A stretch of 64,000 nt of DNA from Tetragenococcus koreensis (GCF_003795145.1 NZ_CP027786.1:992001-1056000), one strand, 5' to 3'; shown: positions 45,904 to 54,855, numbered from the stretch's first letter. Made by a program: numbers and translations. The notes: generated by a model from the letters alone, not told the origin.

Positions 45904-46860
45904 TTATTTTTTATCATAAGCTTCAATAATTTGGGCTACAACAGGATGTCTTACCACATCGCTTGCGTCAAAATTGACAAAAGCAATGTTTTTGATGTTG
46001 TTTAACGTTTTTTGCGCATCTACTAAGCCACTTGTTGCCCCTTTAGGTAAATCAATTTGACTGATATCACCATTAACAATCATTTTCGAATGAAAGCCAA
46101 GACGCGTCAAAAACATTTTCATTTGCGCAACCGTCGTATTCTGCGCTTCGTCTAAAATAACAAAGGCATCATCTAACGTACGTCCTCGCATGTAAGCTAA
46201 AGGCGCAATCTCAATCACACCACGCTCCATTAAACGGTTCGTATGTTCCACACCAAAAATTTGATAAAGAGCATCATATACCGGACGCAAATAGGGGTCT
46301 ACTTTTTCTTTTAAATCCCCTGGCAAAAAGCCTAAACTTTCTCCTGCTTCAATCGCCGGTCTAGTCAAGATAATACGTTTAACCGTACCTTTTTTTAATG
46401 CAGCAATTGCTAAAACAACAGCTAAAAACGTTTTACCCGTTCCAGCTGGACCAATACCAAATGTAACATCGTGTTTATTTATGGCGTCGATGTATCGTTT
46501 TTGCCCTAAATTTTTAGGACGAATGGGTTTTCCATTGTGGTCTTTAATAATTTCTTTTTCGTACATTTCAATAAAGGAGGACAGCTCCCCTTGATTGGCT
46601 AAATTCAAGGCAGAAACCACGTCAGGTGTAGCGAATTGGATTCCTCGATGGATTAATTCTTGTAAAGATTGAAATACAGAAATAGCCACTTCAACCTGGG
46701 CTTGGCTTCCTTGGATTTGAATGATTTCTCCGCGGGCACGAATTGTCGTTTTTGTTGCATCTTCGATTAGTTTGACATGTTTATCGTGTGTCCCTAAAAG
46801 TAGATCCATATCCTGCGGTTGTGTTACTTTTAATTCAAAAGACGTAAAATCTTCCGTCAA
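45904..46860 (-). CDS. phoH: PhoH family ATPase
   Basis: 318 residues. The start is a TTG at 46860, 8 bases after AAAGGAG. An N-terminal KH-like segment (LIEDATKTTIRARGEIIQIQGSQAQVEVAISVFQSL) precedes the P-loop domain with GPAGTGKTFLAVVLA, RPAIEAGESLGFLPGDLKEKVDPYLRP and FVILDEAQNTT. It is a predicted RNA helicase-like ATPase, always found beside pgpH and ybeY in Firmicutes and thought to work in RNA metabolism. Confidence 0.93.
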   Translation of the reverse strand: MTEDFTSFELKVTQPQDMDLLLGTHDKHVKLIEDATKTTIRARGEIIQIQGSQAQVEVAISVFQSLQELIHRGIQFATPDVVSALNLANQGELSSFIEMYEKEIIKDHNGKPIRPKNLGQKRYIDAINKHDVTFGIGPAGTGKTFLAVVLAIAALKKGTVKRIILTRPAIEAGESLGFLPGDLKEKVDPYLRPVYDALYQIFGVEHTNRLMERGVIEIAPLAYMRGRTLDDAFVILDEAQNTTVAQMKMFLTRLGFHSKMIVNGDISQIDLPKGATSGLVDAQKTLNNIKNIAFVNFDASDVVRHPVVAQIIEAYDKK

Positions 46861-47052
46861 AAAACTCGCTCCTTTTACTACAGCTATCTACAAAAAATTA
46901 GATTTTTCTTTGTGATTTTCTCGCTGCTTTCATCCTTTTAATTTTTTATTTTCATAAACGGCACGTGATTAACCGCAACGATTCTACCATATCATACCAT
47001 AGAAAAGCCAAAAGAAAAATTGCTTTGGTCTATATAATAGAGTAAACAAATA

Positions 47053-47091
47053 AAGCTGTTGCGAGCATTTTTAAAAGACTCGCAACAGCTT
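47053..47091 (-). terminator. Terminator after yqeY
   Basis: On the minus strand AAGCTGTTGCGAG pairs with CTCGCAACAGCTT. The T-run is short, but the stem is GC-rich and sits 7 bases after the yqeY stop. Confidence 0.65.
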
Positions 47092-47097
47092 CTATCA

Positions 47098-47547
47098 TTA
47101 TTTTTGATTTAATAACTCTTTGACGACTGCATTGACTTGATTGCCATCTGCTTTACCTTTTACTTGAGGCATTACCACGCCCATCACTTTCCCAAATTCT
47201 TTGGGCGAGCTAGCGCCTGTTTGTTCAATTGCCTCACTGACAATTTGCCGAATTTCTTCTTCTGTCAATTGAGCAGGCAAATAGTTTTCAACGATTGCAA
47301 TTTCACTTTTCGTTTTTTCAGCTAAATCGTCACGACCAACTTTCTCAAATTCGGCTAAAGAATCACGACGTTGTTTCATCTCACGCGAAATAATCGTTAA
47401 TTCTTCCTCCTCGGTCAAGTCACGTCCTAAGTTAATCTTTTCATTTTGCAACGATGCTTTGAGCATGCGAATGACTTGCAAAGACTCTTTATCCTTGTTC
47501 TTCATAGCAGCTTTCATATCGTCGTTTAACTTCGTAAGCAGTGTCAC
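47098..47547 (-). CDS. yqeY: GatB/YqeY domain protein
   Basis: 149 residues, full length: KLNDDMKAAMKNKDKESLQVIRMLKASLQNEKINLGRDLTEEEELTIISREMKQRRDSLAEFEKVGRDDLAEKTKSEI...YLPAQLTEEEI. The helical fold resembles the tail of GatB that contacts tRNA; the protein's role is not established. The start is a GTG after GGAG. It follows rpsU, the conserved Firmicute pair. Confidence 0.93.
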   Translation of the reverse strand: MTLLTKLNDDMKAAMKNKDKESLQVIRMLKASLQNEKINLGRDLTEEEELTIISREMKQRRDSLAEFEKVGRDDLAEKTKSEIAIVENYLPAQLTEEEIRQIVSEAIEQTGASSPKEFGKVMGVVMPQVKGKADGNQVNAVVKELLNQK

Positions 47548-47577
47548 ACTACCAGCTCCACTTCTTTACAGTTGAAA

Positions 47578-47754
47578 TTAATATTTTTTACGTTTTCTAG
47601 CTGCTTCAGATTTTTTCTTACGTTTCACGCTTGGTTTTTCGTAGAATTCACGTTTCCGAGATTCTTGCAATGTACCTGCTTTTGAAACGGAACGTTTGAA
47701 GCGACGAAGAGCATCATCAAGAGATTCATTTTTATGAACGACTGTTTTTGACAT
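47578..47754 (-). CDS. rpsU: 30S ribosomal protein S21
   Basis: 58 residues from the ATG at 47754 ([58 protein letters not shown]), a standard S21. The longer frame upstream is not coding; GGAGGGAGG precedes this ATG. First gene of the rpsU-yqeY transcript. Confidence 0.97.
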   Translation of the reverse strand: MSKTVVHKNESLDDALRRFKRSVSKAGTLQESRKREFYEKPSVKRKKKSEAARKRKKY

Positions 47755-48314
47755 ATAATTCCCTCCCTCCGAGCTCAAATAGTAACCGTTCTTGTTATTA
47801 GAATAATAATTACTCCAACAACAATACTGTCCACTAAAAATTATAGCTAAGTCCAGAAAATGTGTCAAGTTATTTTGTTAAAAGGGTTATCTATTTTTAA
47901 ATACAGGCACAGGCAGAATTATTGTTTTAATTCACTATAATAAGGGCGGTAAGTGACAAATTTATTGTGGTTTCCTAACGGATGAATAAAAGAAACTGTG
48001 CTTTTGTAACTAAACTGACAATCACTAATGATAGAGTTGGCTTCTTATGGATTCTATTATAAAAAATTTAGCAGCACTTTACATGTATCAGAACACGGCT
48101 AACTCGTATAATAATATTGTCAGTTTTTGCTGTTGGTATTATTATACGTGGGAATAAAACGCTGACTTTCTCTCTATGTTCGAAAGAATAAAAAGCGCAA
48201 CTCAATTCCCCCCTTTCTGAGAAGCAAAAGATAGAAAAAATATTTATTGGTAAAAATTTATACCACTAGTTGAAGAAAATAGTGGGGTAAAAAGAAAATA
48301 AGCGCATAAGAATA

Positions 48315-48357
48315 GCAAACTAGTGGGATAGCTTACAAATAGTCCCACGAGTTTGGC
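48315..48357. repeat. Imperfect hairpin of the AAACTAGTG family (first member)
   Basis: GCAAACTAGTGGGA (48315-48328) pairs with TCCCACGAGTTTGG (48343-48356) with two mismatches. It shares the lead-in CATA-A-TAGCAAACTAGTG with the perfect hairpin at 48472. Confidence 0.5.
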
Positions 48358-48471
48358 GAAGTTATGTTCTTAGTTTAAGGAAAAGGGATGAAAAAAGAGC
48401 TTTTGGCTAAATTTAGCACATAAGAAAGCAAAAGTGATGGTCTAAAAAAACAGTTATCCCATAGAACTAGC

Positions 48472-48509
48472 AAACTAGTGAGGTAAAACATCATTTACCT
48501 CACTAGTTT
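48472..48509. repeat. Perfect 16-bp hairpin of the AAACTAGTG family (second member)
   Basis: AAACTAGTGAGGTAAA and its exact complement (48494-48509) surround the loop ACATCA. No T-run follows, so it is not an obvious terminator. A third, weaker relative (ACTAGTTG...AGTGGGGTA) lies near 48270-48290. Confidence 0.6.
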
Positions 48510-48639
48510 ATGAAAGTCATGGTATAACTTTAGTAAATCCGACCTTTGTCACAAATTTATTTTTTCATAACGTTAAAGGCAACTAGTGTCTTACCTATTT
48601 TTTTCTACAACGTAAGGGCCCTTTCTTTATGACCGATTC

Positions 48640-48734
48640 TGTAAAGAATTACCTCTGTTTTTAGTGTCTGCTACAGCCTAATGAAAAGAGTACTCTTTTT
48701 TTCCACTATAAAACCTCAATTGATTTTTACACTT
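48640..48734 (-). mobile_element. ISLre2 right-end fossil
   Basis: TTACCTCTGTTTTTAGTGTC-TGCTACAGCC-TAATGA...AGAGTACTCTTTTTTTC and CCTCAATTGATTTTTACACTTAT follow the same order as the right ends at 14050-14149 and 31975-32075, with scattered changes. No transposase codons remain. It records an old insertion upstream of the OpuC-type gene. Confidence 0.7.
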
Positions 48735-48827
48735 ATGACATAAAAGTATCAGTTGTATTTATTTCCTTTTTCCAGCATACTTTAATTTAAGTTATACCAA
48801 AATATTTTAATACAAGGAGGGCGCCTT

Positions 48828-49745
48828 ATGAAAAAGGGGAAAAGTATCTTCTTATTGTTCTGTTGTTTTATGTTTTTGACTGGTTGCTCTTTACCGGGGC
48901 TACCTTCAAATAAAGATTCCGAGGTCATCTCTATTACGGGCGGCGTTACAACCGAATCGCAGATTTTAGCTAGTCTTGCTAGTGGTATGATTGAGCATTA
49001 CACTGATTACCAGACTAGTATTATTAATAATTTGGGCACGGCACAAATTGACCAGCAAGCCTTACTCAATGGAGACGCCGATGTTTCTACAGCTAGATAT
49101 ACCGGTACTGACATCATCACCATTTTGCAAATGGATGCTATTAAAGATCCAGAAAAGGCTTTTGATGTATCCAAAAAAGAAGTCATGTCTCGCTATAATC
49201 AATATCGCTTTCCTTCCTATGGATTTGACAATACCTTTGTCTTTTTAGTACGGCAAGATACAGCTGAAGAATACAATTTAGAAAAAGTTAGCGATTTAGA
49301 GGAAATTTCTGATCAGGTGACTGTTGGAACAGATCGCCCTTGGATCACGCGAGCCGGAGATGGTTATCCAGGTTTTATTCAAGAATATGGCTTTGAATTT
49401 GATGAAATGCTGCCGATGCAAATTGGGCTTGTTTACGATGCAGTAGCCGCTCACCGCGTAGATGTTGTCTTGGGTTATTCGACAGATGGACGGATTGCTA
49501 GCAATAATTTGGTCATGTTGGAAGATGATCAGCAGTTTTTCCCACCATATGATGCGACAATGGTTGCAAATCAAAGCTTTTTAGAACAATATCCTGAAAC
49601 CAAAGGTGTTTTAGATAAATTAGTAGGTACGATCGATACAGAAACCATGCAGGAATTAAATTATGAGTCCGATAATAATTTAGTTGAACCTTCTATCGTT
49701 GCTGAACAATTTTTAACAGAAAACAATTATTTAAAAGATCAATAA
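48828..49745 (+). CDS. Osmoprotectant (OpuC-type) substrate-binding lipoprotein, paralog 1
   Basis: 305 residues with a lipoprotein signal (FMFLTGC, Cys20). The mature part matches OpuCC/ProX-like glycine betaine/carnitine/choline-binding proteins: NLGTAQIDQQALLNGDADVSTARYTGTD, RYNQYRFPSYGFDNTFVFLVRQD, VGTDRPWITRAGDGYPGFIQEYGF, PMQIGLVYDAVAA and VLGYSTDGRIASNNLVMLEDDQQFFPPYDATMVAN. It should deliver a compatible solute to an ABC transporter. No permease or ATPase gene is nearby, so it would have to use one encoded elsewhere. A close paralog lies 1.5 kb downstream. Confidence 0.9.
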   Translation: MKKGKSIFLLFCCFMFLTGCSLPGLPSNKDSEVISITGGVTTESQILASLASGMIEHYTDYQTSIINNLGTAQIDQQALLNGDADVSTARYTGTDIITILQMDAIKDPEKAFDVSKKEVMSRYNQYRFPSYGFDNTFVFLVRQDTAEEYNLEKVSDLEEISDQVTVGTDRPWITRAGDGYPGFIQEYGFEFDEMLPMQIGLVYDAVAAHRVDVVLGYSTDGRIASNNLVMLEDDQQFFPPYDATMVANQSFLEQYPETKGVLDKLVGTIDTETMQELNYESDNNLVEPSIVAEQFLTENNYLKDQ

Positions 49746-49799
49746 AAAGATCCTTTCAAGTAACAGTCATCACTACCGACTTAACTTGAAAGGATCTTT
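49746..49799. terminator. Terminator after OpuC-type paralog 1
   Basis: AAAGATCCTTTCAAGT (49746-49761) and its exact complement ending at 49799 form a 16-bp stem. Confidence 0.8.
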
Positions 49800-49836
49800 C
49801 ATGCTTTTAAATTTTTTACAGTTCTTTCATTATCCG

Positions 49837-51114
49837 TTAGCTATTTTCAGCGGAATCAATTTTTTCGACTAAAACCTCATTTACACGTCGTTTCTGAGCA
49901 TTAGTCACTGTGACATACAAGTTATCAAAAGTAAACGAATCGTTTGTTTCCGGAACTCTTTCTAACTGTTCAATAACAAAACCACTCACAGTATTAGAAA
50001 GCCATTCATAATCGTTATTGATATCAAATAGGTTAAAAAACTTATCCAATGAATAGGTTCCTTTGATTCTATAAGCTTTTCCTTCTTCAATCACTTCTAC
50101 ATCTTTTTGAACAACGTCGGTTTCATCCCAAATTTCTCCAACAAGTTCTTCTAAAGCATCTTCCATAGTAGCAATACCTAGCATTCCTCCGTATTCATCC
50201 ACTACAATAGCCATATGGTTTTTATCACGCTGCATCATTTTCAATAAATCTGCTAACTTGATCGTTGGAGGAACAGACAACACTTCAGAAAGTAAACTTT
50301 CAATAGTAGAAACTTTCGAGCGATTCTCCTCTTTTGCTCGTAAATATCGATGGAAATTTTTTTCATGTAAAACTCCGACCACATTATCTACCGTTTCTTC
50401 GTAGACAATGAGACGAGAATAAGTATTTTGTCCAAAAACATGTTCAATTTTTTCATCAGAATCTTCAATATTGATACCCACAACATCTACTCGTGGTGTT
50501 AAGATAGAAGAAACGTCAACGTCATCAAATTCAATGGCTGCTTTAACTAATCGATGCTCCTCAGTTTCAATACTTCCTTCAACTCTCGCTTCATCTACTA
50601 AAGAAAGCAGTTCTTCTTCACTAATAGATTGAGTAGCCTCAACTGGGACCAGATTTTTAACAAAACGTTGCCACTGACTTAACAACCAAACAAGCGGTTT
50701 AAATAGAAACATCAGAAACCTTAGAGTAGGCGCTGAAAATTTAGCCACTCGTTCTGGCGCTAATTTTGCTAATAATTTAGGCGCAACTTCACTAAATAGT
50801 AATAAAAGTATAGTGGTAGCAATTGTAGAGATTGTTGCTCCATACCTAGGAAAAAGGTTGACAAAAAAGACCGTCGCAATAGCAGAACTAGCAATGTTTA
50901 CTAAGTTGTTCCCAATTAAAACAGTTGATAATAATGGGCCAAACTTCTCCTGTAATTTCATTGCTTCTTCTGCTCTTTTATCACCATCTTTGGCTTCATT
51001 TTTTAAGCGAATAGTACTTAATGAAGTAAAAGCTGTTTCTGAAGATGAAAAATACGCAGAAAAAAGTAAACAAATCAAAAATAAAATGATGCTTGATATT
51101 TGACTAGAATCCAT
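49837..51114 (-). CDS. Hemolysin-like CNNM/CorC transporter (DUF21-CBS-CorC_HlyC)
   Basis: 425 residues. The DUF21 membrane domain comes first (CLLFSAYFSSSETAFTSLSTIRLKNEAKDG, with about four helices). Two CBS domains follow at ~200-320 (ILTPRVDVVGINIEDSDEKI; DKNHMAIVVDEYGGMLGIATMEDALEELVGEIWDE), and the CorC_HlyC domain ends the protein. Relatives export Mg2+ or Co2+; the hemolysin name is historical. It stands between two OpuC-type paralogs on the opposite strand, so the three genes are not one operon. Confidence 0.92.
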   Translation of the reverse strand: MDSSQISSIILFLICLLFSAYFSSSETAFTSLSTIRLKNEAKDGDKRAEEAMKLQEKFGPLLSTVLIGNNLVNIASSAIATVFFVNLFPRYGATISTIATTILLLLFSEVAPKLLAKLAPERVAKFSAPTLRFLMFLFKPLVWLLSQWQRFVKNLVPVEATQSISEEELLSLVDEARVEGSIETEEHRLVKAAIEFDDVDVSSILTPRVDVVGINIEDSDEKIEHVFGQNTYSRLIVYEETVDNVVGVLHEKNFHRYLRAKEENRSKVSTIESLLSEVLSVPPTIKLADLLKMMQRDKNHMAIVVDEYGGMLGIATMEDALEELVGEIWDETDVVQKDVEVIEEGKAYRIKGTYSLDKFFNLFDINNDYEWLSNTVSGFVIEQLERVPETNDSFTFDNLYVTVTNAQKRRVNEVLVEKIDSAENS

Positions 51115-51367
51115 ATAGTGGATTAATTCCCCCTTAAAGATCGCTTATTAGAAATAATTATAACAAAAATCCCCCCTAATAAGAAGCTTTCATTATAAAA
51201 GAAAATTAGAGATGTAACTTACCCGATATTTCAACGCTTTGGGGACTATTTTTTCACTGACAAACACCATCGTTTCGTTTGCCGGATGTATAAGTTGTAA
51301 TTTTTTCCTTTTTCAAGCATACTTTATAAAAGATATCGCAAACTATTTTGATAAAGGAGCGCAACTT

Positions 51368-52285
51368 ATGAAAAAAGGAAAAAGAGCCTTTTTATTGTTG
51401 TTTTGTTTCATATTTTTGTCGGGTTTTTCTTTACCAGGTTTGCCTTCGAATAAAGATTCTGATGTTATTTCAATCGCAGGCAGCATTACAACCGAATCAC
51501 AAATTTTATCTAGCATTGTAAGCGGCATGATCGAACACTACACAGATCAACCAACCAGCGTTATTAACAATTTGGGCACCGCCCAGATTAGTCATCGAGC
51601 TTTAATAAATGGCGATGCTGATATTGCAGCAGCTAGATATACCGGAACTGATGTTACTACGATTTTGCAAATGGATGCCATTAAGGAGCCGGAAAAAACT
51701 TTTGACGTGACCAAAAAAGAATTTAAATCACGCTATGATCAAGTTCGTTTTCCTTCTTATGGTTTTGACAACACTTTTGCTTTTATGGTTCGACAAGATA
51801 CAGCAGATAAGTATGATTTGGAAAAAGTCAGTGATCTAGAAGAAATTTCTGATCAATTAACCGTAGGTACGGACCGCCCCTGGTTAACACGAGAAGGCGA
51901 TGGCTACCCAGGCTTTATTCAAGAGTACGGTTTTGAATTTAACCAAATGTTGCCGATGCAGATCGGTTTAGTTTATGACGCAGTAGCTGCAGGCAGTGTA
52001 GATGTGGTGTTAGGCTACTCTACTGACGGACGTGTTGCTAGTAACAATCTGGTCATGTTAGAAGATGATCGGCAGTTTTTCCCGCCTTATGATGCGACCA
52101 TTATTGCCAATCAAGAATTTCTAGATCAATATCCCGAAGCCGAAGATATCTTGGACAAATTAGTCGGCGCGATCGATACAGAAACTATGCAAGAATTAAA
52201 CTACCAAGCAGATAACAATTTGGTTGAGCCTTCTATTGTTGCTGAGCAATTTTTAGAAGACAATGACTATTTCGAAGATCAATAA
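51368..52285 (+). CDS. Osmoprotectant (OpuC-type) substrate-binding protein, paralog 2, lipobox Cys lost
   Basis: 305 residues from the ATG at 51368 with AAAGGAG; the frame opens 43 codons earlier without a ribosome site. It is roughly 80% identical by eye to paralog 1, with the same ligand-site regions (YTGTDVTTILQM, FPSYGFDNTFAFMVRQD, VLGYSTDGRVASNNL). The signal peptide reads FIFLSGF where paralog 1 has FMFLTGC; the Cys codon TGT is TTT at 51424-51426. It cannot be lipidated at that site, so it would be secreted, held by an uncleaved signal or non-functional. The rest of the frame is intact. Confidence 0.88.
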   Translation: MKKGKRAFLLLFCFIFLSGFSLPGLPSNKDSDVISIAGSITTESQILSSIVSGMIEHYTDQPTSVINNLGTAQISHRALINGDADIAAARYTGTDVTTILQMDAIKEPEKTFDVTKKEFKSRYDQVRFPSYGFDNTFAFMVRQDTADKYDLEKVSDLEEISDQLTVGTDRPWLTREGDGYPGFIQEYGFEFNQMLPMQIGLVYDAVAAGSVDVVLGYSTDGRVASNNLVMLEDDRQFFPPYDATIIANQEFLDQYPEAEDILDKLVGAIDTETMQELNYQADNNLVEPSIVAEQFLEDNDYFEDQ

Positions 52286-52338
52286 AAAAATTCTTTCAAA
52301 CAACGGCTCTCAATCTCCGTCTGTTTGAAAGATTTTTT
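52284..52338. terminator. Terminator after OpuC-type paralog 2
   Basis: TTCTTTCAAACA (52291-52302) pairs with TGTTTGAAAGA and is followed by TTTTTT. Confidence 0.75.
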
Positions 52339-52425
52339 ATTTCATCTACATTTTTGGCACATGGCCTTTTCTTACCTCTATTTAAAAGAAAAAACCACCT
52401 CTTAAACAGATGGCTTTGGTTATTT

Positions 52426-52866
52426 TTAAGCAATTTTTTGACAGTTTTCACAGTGGCCAAAAATTTCAAAGCGATGGTCTTCAATCGTACATCCAGGTAA
52501 TTGATCTTGGAAAAAGTCCATGGGACAAGTCGTTAATTCTTTTGTCTTACCACATACCGTACATATAAAATGGTGATGATGATGTTCGGCTCCTTGGAGT
52601 GAACAGTTAAAGCGAAACTTCATTTCACCATCTAGTTCAGTGTCTTCTAAAATGCCAATGGTCGAAAAATCACGTAGGTTACGGTAAATCGTATCATAAC
52701 TAATACCAGAGTATTTCTGATTTAAAAAATCATGTAATTCTTTTGCCGCAACATAGCGATTGTTTTGTGCCAAATAGGAAATAATCGCTTCTCTTTTTTT
52801 TGTATACTTAAAACCGTAATCCTTCATTTGGTGCACGGCTTCTTTAACCATAGTTTGATTTTCCAT
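52426..52866 (-). CDS. Fur-family transcriptional regulator (Zur/PerR-like)
   Basis: 146 residues from the ATG at 52866, which follows GGAGGAAAATGAG; the TTG at 52881 overlaps the site. Winged helix: YTKKREAIISYLAQNNRYVAAKELHDFLNQKYSGISYDTIYRNLRDFSTIGILEDTE. Metal sites: AEHHHHHFICTVCGKTKEL (sensing His cluster and first CxxC) and FGHCENCQ (second CxxC, structural zinc). The His-rich run favours a zinc sensor (Zur), but Fur or PerR cannot be excluded. It is divergent from the PPDK regulatory gene. Confidence 0.85.
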   Translation of the reverse strand: MENQTMVKEAVHQMKDYGFKYTKKREAIISYLAQNNRYVAAKELHDFLNQKYSGISYDTIYRNLRDFSTIGILEDTELDGEMKFRFNCSLQGAEHHHHHFICTVCGKTKELTTCPMDFFQDQLPGCTIEDHRFEIFGHCENCQKIA

Positions 52867-52957
52867 CTCATTTTCCTCCAAACCAAAACCATTTCGATTC
52901 CATTTCTGAATCTATGTTATAATAATCATAATTAAATTGCAAGCGAGGGATAACAAC

Positions 52958-53821
52958 ATGACAGAAGAAAGCAATAAAACGAACGTAACTATATTTGTAA
53001 TTTCTGATTCTGCCGGAGAAACTGCCTCAAAATTAGCCCAAGCTACTATGGCGCAATATCCTGCAGTCGAGTTCGTCTTAATCAGACGTACGTTCATTAC
53101 CACAGATAAATCATTACTTAAAGCTTTAAATGATGCAAAAAACTATAATGCAATCATCTTGCATACACTAATTAATAAACATTTGGTAGAAATTACTCAC
53201 CAGTTTTGCCAAGAACATCAGCTTTATCAGTTCGATATCTTGACGCCGCCGGTTGAAGAAGTTACTAACAGAACGGGAGTAGAACCTTCAAACGAACCAG
53301 GTGCGATGCATCACTTAGATGAGAATTACTTTAGACGCATTAAAGCGATGGAATTTACCGTTAAGTATGATGATGGAAAAGATCCACGAGGATTTTTAGA
53401 AGCCGATATTGTATTGTTGGGTGTATCACGTACTTCCAAAACACCCTTAAGTTTGTTTTTAGCTAATAAAAACTTAAAAGTTGCCAACTTACCGATTGTT
53501 CCGCAAGCTCATATTCCTAAACAACTTTGGGAAATTAATCCCAATAAAATCGTGGGTTTAACAAACGACCCAGAAGTGCTTAATACCATTCGTAAGGAAC
53601 GGATGATTGCCTATGGACTGAGTCCAGATTCTGCCTATTCAGATATCGATAAGATCAAAGAAGAACTCGCATTTGCTAAAGATCTTTATGATCAGCTGGG
53701 TTGTATTATCATTAATGTCGCTTCATTATCCATTGAAGAAACGGCTTCAATGGTCATGAACGAATTAGGCTTGGAAGATCATGGGTATTACGGCTCAGAA
53801 GGCGAAATTAACGATATTTAA
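52958..53821 (+). CDS. Pyruvate, phosphate dikinase regulatory protein (kinase/pyrophosphorylase, DUF299)
   Basis: 287 residues from the ATG at 52958, 8 bases after GCGAGGG. Family landmarks are IFVISDSAGETASKLAQATMAQYP, LLGVSRTSKTPLSLFLANKNLKVANLPIVPQ with the P-loop-like GVSRTSKT, and SAYSDIDKIKEELAFAKDLYDQLGC. The bifunctional enzyme phosphorylates and dephosphorylates PPDK using ADP and Pi. In B. subtilis its relative YqfL sits near glyQS and dnaG; here it is next to Fur and thrB. Confidence 0.9.
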   Translation: MTEESNKTNVTIFVISDSAGETASKLAQATMAQYPAVEFVLIRRTFITTDKSLLKALNDAKNYNAIILHTLINKHLVEITHQFCQEHQLYQFDILTPPVEEVTNRTGVEPSNEPGAMHHLDENYFRRIKAMEFTVKYDDGKDPRGFLEADIVLLGVSRTSKTPLSLFLANKNLKVANLPIVPQAHIPKQLWEINPNKIVGLTNDPEVLNTIRKERMIAYGLSPDSAYSDIDKIKEELAFAKDLYDQLGCIIINVASLSIEETASMVMNELGLEDHGYYGSEGEINDI

Positions 53822-53978
53822 AAAGGCCGGGACAAAGTCTCCGACAATGATCGTTTTCTGAATAACTAGAAATTTGCTCCTGTAGTTCTGTAGGTCCTTG
53901 TTTCAAAGGACTGAAGACTGGAGTTCTAGTTATTCGTGAATCATTGTTGGAAATAAACGATGTCCCTGCCTTTTTTTT
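53822..53978. repeat. Large composite hairpin between convergent genes
   Basis: Outer arms GGCCGGGACA and TGTCCCTGCC, a middle stem CCGACAATGA with TCATTGTTGG, and an inner stem AATAACTAGAA with TTCTAGTTATT nest over ~150 bases, flanked by A5 and T8. It can end transcription from both convergent genes. The GGGACAAAGTC...GTCCC core resembles intergenic repeats seen in staphylococci and enterococci, so it may be a dispersed element. Confidence 0.65.
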
Positions 53979-54852
53979 AAAATACCTGAACGCCCTCACG
54001 GTCCACCGATAGCTGTTCGATCTGAGCAGATCCTTCCATTTGCTCTAATTCAAATGTAATTAAGTCCGATTTTTCTTCACTAGTTAAAATCAAAACAGTC
54101 GGTCCTGCTCCACTGAGAAATGCAGCATAACCCTCATTTCGTTTGACAATTTCTCGGATCGTGGCTAAATGTGGTACAAATTCTTGACGATAAGCTTCAT
54201 GCCAACGATCTTGCTCCATCATTTTTCCAGCAAGACGCAAATCACCATTTAAAACGGCTGCAATCATCACATTAGCAATCGAACTCGCTTTGACTGCTTC
54301 TTCAAAGGAAAGTGTCTCAGGCAATACGCTGCGGCTTTCTTTTGTTAATACTTGTGAATGAGGAATATAAGCAATAATCTGGCATTCAGGAAAATAGTGC
54401 TTTACATAATGAATGGTCGGTTTATTTTGATTAAAAAAGTAACTGGCAACCACAAAATCTCCACAAATAGCCGGGGCACAATTATCAGGATGCCCTTCAA
54501 TCGAAGTAGCAATTTCAATTTTTTGTCTTTCAGTCAAGTTTAAGTTTTCCAACCGATTTGCTAGTTCAATCCCTGCAACAATTATCGAAGAACTGCTGCC
54601 TAATCCACGCGCAATTGGAATAGAAGACGTCATTTTTAAATGCTGAGGTTTTAGCCCAGGAGCAACTTGTTGAGCTGTTTGTATAAGCAGATTTTGTTCA
54701 TCATGAGGGATTGCATCCCCTAACTCATGGTCCACTGTCCATTTGGTATCTTCTTCTATAATTTCTATTGTTAAATAACTTGATAAGGCAACACCGCAAG
54801 AATCAAAGCCTGGACCTAAGTTAGCGCTTGTAGCTGGCACACAGATTTTCAT
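53977..54852 (-). CDS. thrB: Homoserine kinase
   Basis: 291 residues. The GHMP-kinase motifs are MKICVPATSANLGPGFDSCGVALS (motif 1), IPIARGLGSSSSIIVAGIELANRL (phosphate-binding motif 2) and AFLSGAGPTVLILT (motif 3). It phosphorylates homoserine for threonine synthesis. It follows hom by 3 bases on the same strand; no thrC is present in this window. Confidence 0.95.
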   Translation of the reverse strand: MKICVPATSANLGPGFDSCGVALSSYLTIEIIEEDTKWTVDHELGDAIPHDEQNLLIQTAQQVAPGLKPQHLKMTSSIPIARGLGSSSSIIVAGIELANRLENLNLTERQKIEIATSIEGHPDNCAPAICGDFVVASYFFNQNKPTIHYVKHYFPECQIIAYIPHSQVLTKESRSVLPETLSFEEAVKASSIANVMIAAVLNGDLRLAGKMMEQDRWHEAYRQEFVPHLATIREIVKRNEGYAAFLSGAGPTVLILTSEEKSDLITFELEQMEGSAQIEQLSVDREGVQVF

Positions 54853-54855
54853 TTT

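Larger units (their letters stand above)
47755..48827. other. One-kilobase non-coding stretch with hairpins and an IS fossil
   Basis: No supportable gene is present. The left part (47880-48240) holds no recognisable structure apart from AT-rich promoter-like sequence for rpsU. Two related hairpins (48315-48357 and 48472-48509) and an ISLre2 end fossil (48640-48734) occupy the right part. The promoter and ribosome site (AAGGAGG) of the OpuC-type gene are at the end. Confidence 0.5.

Noticed and set aside
48048-48158. 36-codon ORF beginning MDSIIKNL, similar to the ISLre2 transposase start
   Set aside because: Similarity stops after six residues, and there is no ribosome site or IS sequence around it.
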